13,324 nucleotides of DNA from contig CAMCYT010000054.1 in assembly GCA_945885485.1 (NCBI GenBank), forward strand, positions 1-13,324, in the 5' to 3' direction. Source of the DNA: Prosthecobacter debontii (GTDB lineage Bacteria > Verrucomicrobiota > Verrucomicrobiia > Verrucomicrobiales > Akkermansiaceae). This document shows positions 7,852-13,324 of this stretch, piece by piece; within the stretch, counting starts at the first letter, position 1; each line of letters starts with the position of its first letter. Both the position numbers and the translations under genes were made by a program. The notes under the pieces were generated by a model. That model was not told the origin of the DNA and searched no databases. It worked only from the letters and a program-made list of their open reading frames with translations.

Positions 7852-8231
7852 AGGCACTCATAGATGCGGATATCCTGATTTGGCACCTGCGAGGAGAGCG
7901 CAAAGCTGCGGACTACCTGTGCGGATTGGCAGAAGACCCCGACATCGAGATGTGGACCGGTGCGATGCAGCGCGCGGAAGTATTGTTCTTTATGCGACCG
8001 CACGAGGAGGAGGCCACGATGTCGCTACTCTCTCGAATCCGGACAGCCGCGGTTGATCAGATCGTCATCGATGAGGCTGGCCGACTGTTCCGGAAATGGA
8101 ATTCCAGCCATGGGATAGACCCGAACGATGCAATCCTCGCCGCCACAGCCCTGACGGGAGGCGGCCAGATCCACACGCTGAACCAAAAGCACTACCCGAT
8201 GAAGGACGTGGTGGTGATTAAGGCGTGGTGA
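7848..8231 (+). CDS. vapC: PIN-domain ribonuclease toxin (VapC-type)
   Basis: The 127-residue protein spans one full PIN domain. The acidic active-site residues are visible: D6 in 'ALIDADIL', E44 in 'QRAEVLFF', and D91/D94 in 'DPNDAILAATAL'. Near the C-terminus 'HTLNQKHYP' matches the usual T-x-N-x-x-x-F/Y block. VapC toxins are Mg-dependent endoribonucleases that cut tRNA or rRNA and are held inactive by the antitoxin. The start overlaps the antitoxin stop (ATGA), so the two are translationally coupled. The module appears more GC-rich than its flanks and lies in the longest window interval without the TGTTAG hexamer, which is consistent with horizontal gain but not proof. Confidence 0.93.
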   Translation: MKALIDADILIWHLRGERKAADYLCGLAEDPDIEMWTGAMQRAEVLFFMRPHEEEATMSLLSRIRTAAVDQIVIDEAGRLFRKWNSSHGIDPNDAILAATALTGGGQIHTLNQKHYPMKDVVVIKAW

Positions 8232-8277
8232 AAAATGAAACCCCCACTGCCTTTCCGGGGATTAACCTAAAGAGGAA

Positions 8278-8459
8278 AGAGAACCACAATGGACGCGGAT
8301 TTAGAGAGATTTGCTCCGACAAATAACATTTATTATCAGTATTTTATTAATGACTTATCCGTGTCCATCCGCGTCCATTTGACGAAAGGATTTAATTTTT
8401 TGTTCGTCCATGTCCGTTTACCCCGGCCTGCCGGGGCTTCGCTCCCATTGTGGTTCTCT
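8278..8459. repeat. Interrupted inverted-repeat element, family 2
   Basis: The left arm is 8278-8300. Its right partner is split into 8367-8378 and 8449-8459, and joining these two pieces gives a perfect 23-base complement of the left arm. Without the intervening 70 bases the element would be 112 bases long. The inner side of the right arm carries two copies of the 10-base word TCCGYGTCCA, whereas the left arm carries one. The core is AT-rich with no coding frame. The element fills most of the gap between the toxin gene and lipB. Confidence 0.8.
8379..8448. mobile_element. 70-base insertion with GC hairpin inside the repeat arm
   Basis: This segment interrupts the right arm of the element at 8278-8459 and is flanked by CCAT on both sides (8375-8378 and 8445-8448), which looks like a 4-base target duplication or slippage. 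It contains a strong hairpin, CCCCGG-CCTG-CCGGGG, at 8421-8436, preceded by an AT-rich stretch. No open frame is present. It may be a REP-like or very small non-autonomous element. The mobile label is an inference from the precise junction. Confidence 0.45.
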
Positions 8460-8500
8460 ATTTTCATTCAGTTACACTGCCGCCTATAAATTTTTCGATC

Positions 8501-9142
8501 ATGTCCCCGCCTCCTCCTGTAATCATCATTTTTCCCAACCCCGTGAGTTACACGGAAGGTCTGGAAATTCAGGAAAAAACCGTTGCTAAAATTTTGGCCG
8601 GCGAGGCATCCGATCAGATTCTTCTCTTAGAACACGAACCAGTTTATACCATAGGCAGGCTTCGGGATCAGTCGTCTTTGGGTTCGGCGATTGCGCTTCC
8701 GTATCCTGTTTTTGAAACCAACCGCGGTGGCCAAGCCACTTACCACGGCCCCGGTCAGCTTGTCGGTTATCCTTTGTTAGATCTCAATCTTCGCGGTCGC
8801 GATCTTCACTTGCACCTGCGTTTGATCGAAGACGCTCTCATCGCCGCGTGCGGAGATCTCGGGGTCGCCGCTGGCCGACGCGAGGGTCTAACAGGTGTGT
8901 GGGTGGAAAACCGCAAACTCGCCTCCATCGGGGTGGGCGTGCGGAAATGGATTTCCATGCACGGCTTTGCCATCAACATCACCCGCGAATCCCTACCGCC
9001 CTTTCTTGCCATTACGCCTTGCGGGTTGGATGGGGTTTCGATGACCTGCTTGGCCGCCGAGACGGATCAGGAAATCACGATGCAAAAAGCCATTGCGGCG
9101 GTTTCTGAAAGGCTGGTTGAGAAGTTATCAGTTGCCGGATAG
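8501..9142 (+). CDS. lipB: Octanoyltransferase LipB
   Basis: LipB transfers octanoate from acyl carrier protein to lipoyl domains, the first step of lipoate synthesis in the cytoplasm. The protein has 213 residues from the ATG at 8501. The signature 'RGGQATYHGPGQ' lies at residues 75-86, the catalytic lysine is K139 in 'RKLASIGVGV', and the catalytic cysteine is C174 in 'ITPCGL'. Length and motif spacing match the family. An in-frame GTG at 8450 would place the start inside the inverted-repeat arm, so I rejected it. No Shine-Dalgarno sequence is present. TATAAA at 8485-8490 could act as a -10 box and would give a nearly leaderless transcript. LipA is not in the window. Confidence 0.96.
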   Translation: MSPPPPVIIIFPNPVSYTEGLEIQEKTVAKILAGEASDQILLLEHEPVYTIGRLRDQSSLGSAIALPYPVFETNRGGQATYHGPGQLVGYPLLDLNLRGRDLHLHLRLIEDALIAACGDLGVAAGRREGLTGVWVENRKLASIGVGVRKWISMHGFAINITRESLPPFLAITPCGLDGVSMTCLAAETDQEITMQKAIAAVSERLVEKLSVAG

Positions 9143-9152
9143 AGAGATATCA

Positions 9153-9317
9153 ACTCCAAGGAGGGGCTGCATCCTGCTGCGCTCTTCTCCAAAAAGAAAT
9201 TTCAATTAGGAATGCAAGAAATCAGGAAAGAGGATCTGAGAACTCTACTCAGCCTTCTTCTGCTTAGCCATAATCTAATAAGATTTTTTTACAGAAGGCA
9301 ACGAAGAGAACGAAGGA
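9153..9317. repeat. Direct repeat, copy 1 of 2
   Basis: These 165 bases recur at 9415-9580 with an offset of 262-263. By eye the two copies differ at about four substitutions and one extra T. The copy starts 10 bases after the lipB stop and ends exactly at the inner edge of the left arm of the inverted-repeat element at 9291. Beyond that point the sequences diverge completely. Confidence 0.92.
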
Positions 9318-9401
9318 GCTACGCGCTTAAATTTTCGATTTTGGAATTTTGGTTAATGGGATGTGATAACAGAGCTGTCCCAGCCCTTCGTTGACTTCTG
9401 T
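9291..9401. repeat. Inverted-repeat element, family 1, copy 2 (one arm shortened)
   Basis: The left arm (9291-9316) has the same two-word structure as the copy at 4753. The right arm (9385-9401) is 17 bases long and equals the full arm minus exactly one 9-base word. Just inside the left arm, AGCTACGCGCT resembles GGCTTCGCGCT at the same place in the copy at 4753, so the two share orientation. T and A runs flank the element and extend the pairing. Confidence 0.82.
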
Positions 9402-9414
9402 AAAAACTTCTTCA

Positions 9415-9580
9415 CCTCCAAGGAGGGGCTGCATCCTGCTGCCCTCTTCTCCAAAAAGAAATTTCAATTAGGAATGCAAGAAATCAGGAAAGAGGATCTG
9501 AGAACTCTACTCAGCCTTCTTCTGCTTAGCCATAATCTAATAAGATTTTTTTTACAGAAGGTAACGAAGATAACGAAGGA
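9415..9580. repeat. Direct repeat, copy 2 of 2
   Basis: This is the second copy of the segment at 9153-9317, with near identity. It ends within the left arm of the third family-1 inverted-repeat element. The near identity points to a recent duplication. Confidence 0.92.
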
Positions 9581-9669
9581 TGTTCCAGCACATCACTCTC
9601 AAATCAGACTGATAAAAATATAGCCAAGCCACAGCGTGAAGCCCCTTCGTTGACTTCGTTACCTTCTGT
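9554..9669. repeat. Inverted-repeat element, family 1, copy 3
   Basis: The 116-base element has full 26-base arms at 9554-9579 and 9644-9669. Its core matches that of the copy at 4753-4878 in reverse orientation, so these two are the closest relatives in the window although the left arm of copy 3 lies within the duplicated unit. T8 and A6 runs flank the arms. Confidence 0.85.
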
Positions 9670-9690
9670 AAAAAATTTCGATGATTTTTT

Positions 9691-9740
9691 TGATCGAGCG
9701 CTTCACTTCGCGGCCTATTTCTTGATCTGCAGATTGATCC
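9691..9740 (-). pseudogene. Decayed 3' end of a DUF1080-type gene
   Basis: These 50 bases match 10679-10728, the end of the intact DUF1080 gene and its first downstream bases, at 39 of 50 positions without gaps. Read on the minus strand in the same frame they give LRINLQIKK, a TAG, then AAK and TGA, against RWRNLRMKELAAK and TGA in the intact gene. The TAG replaces a TTG leucine codon. Upstream of this piece the similarity fades and a different plus-strand gene starts at 9792, so most of the paralogue is gone. Confidence 0.65.
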
Positions 9741-9791
9741 GCAGCCGATGGTCCCCATTGACAGCCAAACGAGTTCTGCATAACAAAATCC

Positions 9792-10325
9792 ATGCAAATG
9801 ATCCGTCCTCGAAAAGCTGGAGGTTGCTCATCGCTGGTCGGGGGGTTCATAGCCGTAGTCACAGGGGCATGTTTGATCTTATTTCTGGACTCCGATGTCA
9901 CTCTCACTTGTAAACGCTCGACGGATACCTGCGTACTCGAAAAAACCAGCGTATTCGGCCGGAAAGAGGTGGTGGCAAGCCTTCCGTTGAGTCGGGTGAA
10001 ATCCGCAGAAGTCGTGAGCTATGGAGTGAATAACGGCAACAGATGGCCAACCAAGGCCACCCGCCAGATCGTTCTGAAAACCGACGACGGTAGCATTCCT
10101 TTTTCTAATGCCTCGACTAACTGGACTAGGGAAATTCGTGTCCAGAAGCAAAACGCTGCTAAAATCAACAGCTACCTCTCATCGTCTAAGGAAAGCCTCC
10201 TAGTTGTCCAAGTCGCTTTAACCGCCAAATTAGTCGGCTATCTGTTCCTAGCGGTCGGCAGCTTTGCTCTCCTCCTTGGATTTTTGGGAGTATTGAATAT
10301 TTTCAGGCTCTTTATCCCGGGCTAA
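9792..10325 (+). CDS. Small membrane protein of unknown function
   Basis: I do not recognise this 177-residue protein. It has a short basic N-terminus, a first membrane helix at about residues 14-33 and a second long hydrophobic segment at about 137-170. Between them lies a soluble beta-rich domain ('DVTLTCKRSTDTCVLEKTSVFGRKEVVASLPLSRVKSAEVV', 'RQIVLKTDDGSIPFS') with two cysteines. The order of membrane helix, small domain and membrane helix recalls PH-like membrane proteins of many bacteria, but this is only resemblance. An in-frame ATG at 9798 is an alternative start. The ORF begins just beyond the DUF1080 remnant, so it may have replaced that gene. A 6-base hairpin (10339-10357) follows without a T-run. 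Confidence 0.72.
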   Translation: MQMIRPRKAGGCSSLVGGFIAVVTGACLILFLDSDVTLTCKRSTDTCVLEKTSVFGRKEVVASLPLSRVKSAEVVSYGVNNGNRWPTKATRQIVLKTDDGSIPFSNASTNWTREIRVQKQNAAKINSYLSSSKESLLVVQVALTAKLVGYLFLAVGSFALLLGFLGVLNIFRLFIPG

Positions 10326-10690
10326 CGGGGTGGCCATCCAGCTCAATTACGGAGCTGAAATCAAATGTTAGAAATTTCTCGTTTCACTCAGAGACTGAAA
10401 CAAGAAAAGTAGAATTTAACCGCAGATAAACAGAATGAACGCAGATGAAGAAAACGGATGAAAACCTAACATATGGAAAGTCCTTAGTATTTCATCACGC
10501 TTACATCTGCGTGTATCCTGTTTATCTGCGGTTAGATGACTCTTCTTTTTTTTTGCTCACGAATTTTCCAGACAGCCTCTTAGTAAAATAAACTGTTAGG
10601 CATACAATTCTATTGCCTTAGAAAAACACCTCCCTTTCCCGTCATGCAAAAAAGCCATTGGGGCGATCTCCACGCGGTTGATCGAATGCA
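10326..10690. other. Gene-free stretch between convergent genes
   Basis: These 365 bases hold the inverted-repeat element at 10418-10533. Two small hairpins precede it (CAGCTC/GAGCTG at 10339-10357 and GTTTCA/TGAAAC at 10381-10401), neither followed by a clear T-run. Three TGTTAG hexamers lie here (10366, 10466 reverse, 10594). No coding frame is credible. Confidence 0.7.
10418..10533. repeat. Inverted-repeat element, family 3
   Basis: The 116-base element has 30-base arms at 10418-10447 and 10504-10533 that are complementary at 27 positions. The outer part of each arm reads AACCGCAGATAAACAG. The sequence is unrelated to families 1 and 2, but the total length, arm length and lack of coding capacity are the same. 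Confidence 0.85.
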
Positions 10691-11362
10691 TCACTTCGCA
10701 GCCAACTCCTTCATCCGCAGATTGCGCCAGCGCACGTTGGTTGCGGCACCGGAGTGGACTTGCATTCCGAAAAATCCTTCGGGTGTGAATTCTTTGCCGT
10801 CATCCACGAAGTCGACGCGTTTTTCGCCGTTGAGGAAAATCTGGATGTGATTGCCTTCGCAGAGGATGCGGATCTCATTCCAATCCTCCCATTTGAAAAC
10901 CTTGGCACCTTGTTCGGAGAAAGCTGCACATTGCTCTTTGTTCGCTTTGTTAGGAAACAACCAACCACGGCGCGCTTCGTCGTAAAGCCCTGCGGTCCAT
11001 GAACGATCTTTGCCGTTGTCGTGCTCGCACTGATAACCATTCACGCGTCCGTTGCCGTCGGTAGATTCTTTTTGCAGACCACGGAACATCATGCCTGAGT
11101 TGCCTTTCAAGGTGTCGAACTTCATCTCGAAGCGGAAATCGAAGTCTTTGTAAGTTTTCTCTGAGATCAAAAAGGTGTTGGCTTTGACATTTTCGCCCGA
11201 GCCGATGATTTCGCCGTTCTCAAACTTGAACTGGCCGTTTCCTCCAACCGTTTTCCAGCCAGTGAGGTCTTTTCCATTGGTGAGCGAAACAAATCCTTCT
11301 TCCGGCGCAGCGGCTAACAGACAAGGAACGAATGCGAATAAGGTGAGGAAGAATTTCTTCAT
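10691..11362 (-). CDS. Exported DUF1080 (3-keto-disaccharide hydrolase-type) protein
   Basis: The protein has 223 residues from the ATG at 11360-11362, which opens a clean signal peptide (MKKFFLTLFAFVPCLLAA). An earlier in-frame ATG at 11375-11377 would add five residues. The mature part is a DUF1080 domain with typical blocks: 'FVSLTNGKDLTGWK', 'ENGEIIGSGEN', 'FRFEMKFDTLKGNSGMMFRG', 'GYQCEHDNG', 'WNEIRILCEGNHIQIFLNGE' and 'GFFGMQVHSGAATNVRWRNLRMKEL'. The fold is a concanavalin-like beta sandwich. Members are linked to glycoside processing and are numerous in Verrucomicrobiota and Planctomycetota. The substrate is unknown. The gene is transcribed divergently from comM, 88 bases away, and a decayed relative lies at 9691-9740. 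Confidence 0.9.
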   Translation of the reverse strand: MKKFFLTLFAFVPCLLAAAPEEGFVSLTNGKDLTGWKTVGGNGQFKFENGEIIGSGENVKANTFLISEKTYKDFDFRFEMKFDTLKGNSGMMFRGLQKESTDGNGRVNGYQCEHDNGKDRSWTAGLYDEARRGWLFPNKANKEQCAAFSEQGAKVFKWEDWNEIRILCEGNHIQIFLNGEKRVDFVDDGKEFTPEGFFGMQVHSGAATNVRWRNLRMKELAAK

Positions 11363-11450
11363 AAAGATGGAATACATGGCAAAATACGAAACGGAAAGCA
11401 GCTTTCTTGCTTGCCATATCGAGTGGGCACGCTTGAGTTAGGTTGTTCAA

Positions 11451-12986
11451 ATGATCACTAAACTGTATTCAGCAGCCCTACGGGGCGTAGATGCCTTCGA
11501 AGTCGAAGTAGAAGTCAACGCGCGCAACGCGGAAAATCCCGGCGTCATCATCGTCGGTTTGCCCGATGCCGCGGTGCGCGAGAGCTCCCAACGCGTCACT
11601 TCCGCGATCATGGCCTCCGCGCTCAAGCTCGATCTCGGAATCAAAACCGTGAACCTCGCCCCAGCCGATCTCAAAAAAGAAGGCCCGTCGTTTGATCTGC
11701 CCATCGCCCTCGCGATGATAGGCGCGAGTGGCACCGACCCCATCGAAACCCATCATTTCTGCGTGGTCGGCGAACTCGGGCTCGATGGCAACGTGCGTCC
11801 CGTCAAAGGCGTTTTATCCATCGCTCTCAAAGCCCGCGCCTGCGGTAGGAAATTTCTCATCGTCCCAGAAGCCAACGCCGCCGAAGCCGCGGTCATCGAG
11901 GGCATCAGCATCATCCCGGTCCGTAATCTCCGCCAAGCCTGGGAATTCATCAGCGGAGAAAAAAAGATCGCGCCATTTGTGTTAGATCGACGCGCATTTT
12001 TCGAAAGCCGCCGCACCTACCTCGTCGATTTCAACGAGGTCAAAGGTCAGCACCACGTCAAACGCGCTTTGGAAGTCGCTGCCGCCGGCGGCCATAATCT
12101 GCTGATGGTCGGACCTCCGGGAACAGGGAAATCCATGCTCGCCAAACGCATTCCCACCATCATGCCGGAAATGACCGAGGACGATGCGATCGAAACCACC
12201 AAGATCCATTCCATCGCCGGCACACTCGATACTAAAAAAGAATTTCTAACAACCCGTCCGTTTCGAGCGCCGCATCACACGATTTCCGATGCTGGCTTGT
12301 TAGGCGGCGGAACCAACCCCGGCCCTGGCGAAGTTTCCCTAGCGCATCACGGCGTCCTGTTTCTCGACGAACTTCCCGAGTTCCGCAGATCAACCTTGGA
12401 GGTGATGCGGCAGCCTTTGGAAGATAGCACGGTCACAATCAGTCGCGCCGCCGGATCTCTAACATTTCCAGCGAACTTCATGCTGGTCGCTGCGATGAAT
12501 CCGTGCCCTTGCGGGTTCTACGGCGATTCAAAACGCCAGTGCCGCTGCTCCGTCCGGCAGATCGAAAACTACCGCCAGAAGATCAGTGGACCGCTCCTTG
12601 ATCGGATCGACATCCACGTCGAGGTGCCGCTGGTAGATTTCCGGGAACTCACTTCCGACACCATCACCGGCGAGTCCTCGTCCGTGATCCGGGAACGCGT
12701 CGCCGCCGCGCGCGGCATCCAGGTGCAGCGTTTCAAATCCGCCAAGCTCACCACCAACGCCGCCATGGGCGCGAAACAGGTGCGCGAGTGCTGCAAGCTC
12801 GACGCCGAGGGCAAAGGCTATCTTGAACACGCCATGGAGCAGATGAACTTTTCCGCTCGTGCCCATGATCGAATTTTGAAAGTTGCTAGAACCTTGGCTG
12901 ACTTAGCAGGTAAACCTAACATTACAAGCAACGAGGTTTTAGAAGCTATCCAATTTCGCTCATTGGATCGGCAGTTGTTCGAGTGA
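11451..12986 (+). CDS. comM: ComM/YifB-family Mg-chelatase-like AAA ATPase
   Basis: The 511-residue protein has the full family layout. The N-terminal ChlI-like domain (about 20-140) carries 'GVIIVGLPDAAVRES' and 'APADLKKEGPSFDLPIAL'. The AAA core has Walker A GPPGTGKS at 221-228 and Walker B VLFLDE at 302-307. A zinc-ribbon-like cysteine cluster, 'NPCPCGFYGDSKRQCRCS', and 'SGPLLDRIDIHVEVP' follow, then the Mg-chelatase C-terminal domain. In Vibrio and Haemophilus ComM is a hexameric helicase that promotes branch migration during natural transformation. The family is widespread, so competence cannot be concluded from it alone. No Shine-Dalgarno sequence precedes the ATG. Five TGTTAG hexamers occur inside the gene. 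Confidence 0.95.
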   Translation: MITKLYSAALRGVDAFEVEVEVNARNAENPGVIIVGLPDAAVRESSQRVTSAIMASALKLDLGIKTVNLAPADLKKEGPSFDLPIALAMIGASGTDPIETHHFCVVGELGLDGNVRPVKGVLSIALKARACGRKFLIVPEANAAEAAVIEGISIIPVRNLRQAWEFISGEKKIAPFVLDRRAFFESRRTYLVDFNEVKGQHHVKRALEVAAAGGHNLLMVGPPGTGKSMLAKRIPTIMPEMTEDDAIETTKIHSIAGTLDTKKEFLTTRPFRAPHHTISDAGLLGGGTNPGPGEVSLAHHGVLFLDELPEFRRSTLEVMRQPLEDSTVTISRAAGSLTFPANFMLVAAMNPCPCGFYGDSKRQCRCSVRQIENYRQKISGPLLDRIDIHVEVPLVDFRELTSDTITGESSSVIRERVAAARGIQVQRFKSAKLTTNAAMGAKQVRECCKLDAEGKGYLEHAMEQMNFSARAHDRILKVARTLADLAGKPNITSNEVLEAIQFRSLDRQLFE

Positions 12987-13060
12987 GAGTTAGGTAGTTT
13001 CCACTTTCCTCGTAACCTCTATTTTAGACCTGTTCTGGTTAGGGGACTCTTACAACCAAA

Positions 13061-13324
13061 TTATTGTTTCTGTGCATCAAGGAGCGCTTGGGCCTCGAAA
13101 ATCCGCCGTTCAAGGTCGGCTGCCTTCAGCGCCTTTTTGAGTTCTTCGACTTCTCCGCCATGCACTTGCCCTGGAACTGCGGATTTTTTCCCAGTGTAGT
13201 TTTCGTACATGTCAGCGACTGTCCAGTTGTCACTGCGCTGCGTCGCTAAGGGAATATCTTTGATATACACCATACGGGCATTCGCCTTGGGATTGCGGCC
13301 CCAGGCAAAACGGTAGTGAATGGG
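13061..13324 (-). CDS. SASA-type sialate O-acetylesterase-like protein (C-terminal part)
   Basis: The frame is open from the right edge to a TAA at 13061-13063, giving 87 C-terminal residues. The ATG at 13271-13273 is internal, because the frame continues through it to the window end ('HYRFAWGRNPKANARMVYIKDIPLATQRSDNW'). The block 'YRFAWGRNPKAN' followed by 'IPLATQRSDNW' resembles the end of sialate O-acetylesterases, where 'RYAW..NP..N' and 'PxxPFRTDxW' are typical. The remaining tail is charged and helical. The catalytic serine region lies outside the window. This gene is convergent with comM, with a 74-base gap and no clear terminator. Confidence 0.72.
   Translation of the reverse strand, partial: PIHYRFAWGRNPKANARMVYIKDIPLATQRSDNWTVADMYENYTGKKSAVPGQVHGGEVEELKKALKAADLERRIFEAQALLDAQKQ

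Larger units (their letters stand above)
9143..9791. other. Gene-free, repeat-rich stretch
   Basis: About 650 bases after lipB contain no credible gene. The stretch is filled by a tandem duplication (9153-9317 and 9415-9580), two inverted-repeat elements (9291-9401 and 9554-9669) and a DUF1080 gene remnant (9691-9740). Short open frames that span the duplicated part are explained by the repetition. Confidence 0.75.

Noticed and set aside
8421..8436. GC hairpin as terminator of the toxin-antitoxin operon
   Set aside because: The stem is strong, but CTTCGCTCCC follows instead of a T-run, and it lies about 190 bases after the stop within an inserted segment.
8450..8500. Longer LipB starting at GTG 8450
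   Set aside because: The extension lies partly in the inverted-repeat arm and LipB proteins of this length start near 8501.
9153..9580. CRISPR-like array
   Set aside because: There are only two long direct copies and inverted repeats of over 100 bases, with no regularly spaced 23-47-base repeats.
9143..9623. Open frames of 60 and 86 codons (9212-9394, 9363-9623), one in frame with lipB beyond its stop
   Set aside because: Both are the same duplicated non-coding segment plus repeat arms. There is no start signal, no recognisable domain, and their similarity is explained by the duplication.
9659..9907. Minus-strand frames of 81-82 codons across 9552-9907
   Set aside because: They run through repeat arms and the DUF1080 remnant in a frame other than that of the remnant, and overlap the start of a better plus-strand gene.
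10339..10401. Two hairpins after the membrane-protein gene as terminator
   Set aside because: Stems are only six bases and neither is followed by a T-run on the plus strand.
9080..10664. Shared 16-base segment (ATGCAAAA, one optional A, AGCCATTG) in lipB at 9080 and downstream of the DUF1080 gene at 10644
   Set aside because: The match is short with one gap and could arise by chance in a window of this size. In lipB it encodes ordinary residues.

Overview
The window looks like chromosome of a member of the Verrucomicrobiota, probably of the Verrucomicrobiales type. The main reasons are a Verru_Chthon-type pseudopilin cassette, a bacterial SUI1/eIF1-like protein, SASA-family esterases and a DUF1080 protein, plus gene starts without Shine-Dalgarno sequences. 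No phage, transposase, tRNA, rRNA or CRISPR was seen.

Layout. 1-3800 (+): the 3' end of a cassette-C-like protein, then an 875-residue cassette-A protein that resembles a very large GspK minor pseudopilin, then an exported 221-residue protein. The three are translationally coupled (ATGA overlap at 524, 17-base overlap at 3135). 3856-4603 (+): a SUI1 translation factor and an orphan 101-residue protein. 4604-4926: gene-free, with an inverted-repeat element. 4927-7365 (-): a two-gene unit, an exported SASA-type esterase followed by a TatD-family nuclease. 7543-8231 (+): a ribbon-helix-helix antitoxin and PIN toxin with a palindromic operator. 8278-8459: an inverted-repeat element interrupted by a 70-base insertion. 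8501-9142 (+): lipB. 9143-9791: gene-free, with a 262-base tandem duplication, two more inverted-repeat elements and the decayed 3' end of a DUF1080 gene. 9792-10325 (+): a small membrane protein. 10326-10690: gene-free, with another inverted-repeat element. 10691-11362 (-): an exported DUF1080 protein. 11451-12986 (+): comM (YifB-type AAA ATPase). 13061-13324 (-): the C-terminus of a second SASA-type protein.

How the parts relate. The cassette probably builds a pseudopilus-like or secretion-associated envelope structure of unknown role. The two SASA proteins and the DUF1080 protein fit degradation of acetylated or sulfated polysaccharides, which is common in this phylum. The other genes are housekeeping or stress genes.

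The most interesting non-coding signals are: (1) the hexamer TGTTAG, mostly as TGTTAGA, at 23 places on both strands and inside and outside genes, about 3.5 times the random expectation; (2) inverted-repeat elements of about 111-126 bases from three sequence families that share one architecture, with arms built from 9-10-base words whose copy number differs between arms; (3) a 70-base insertion flanked by CCAT whose removal restores a perfect 23-base inverted repeat.
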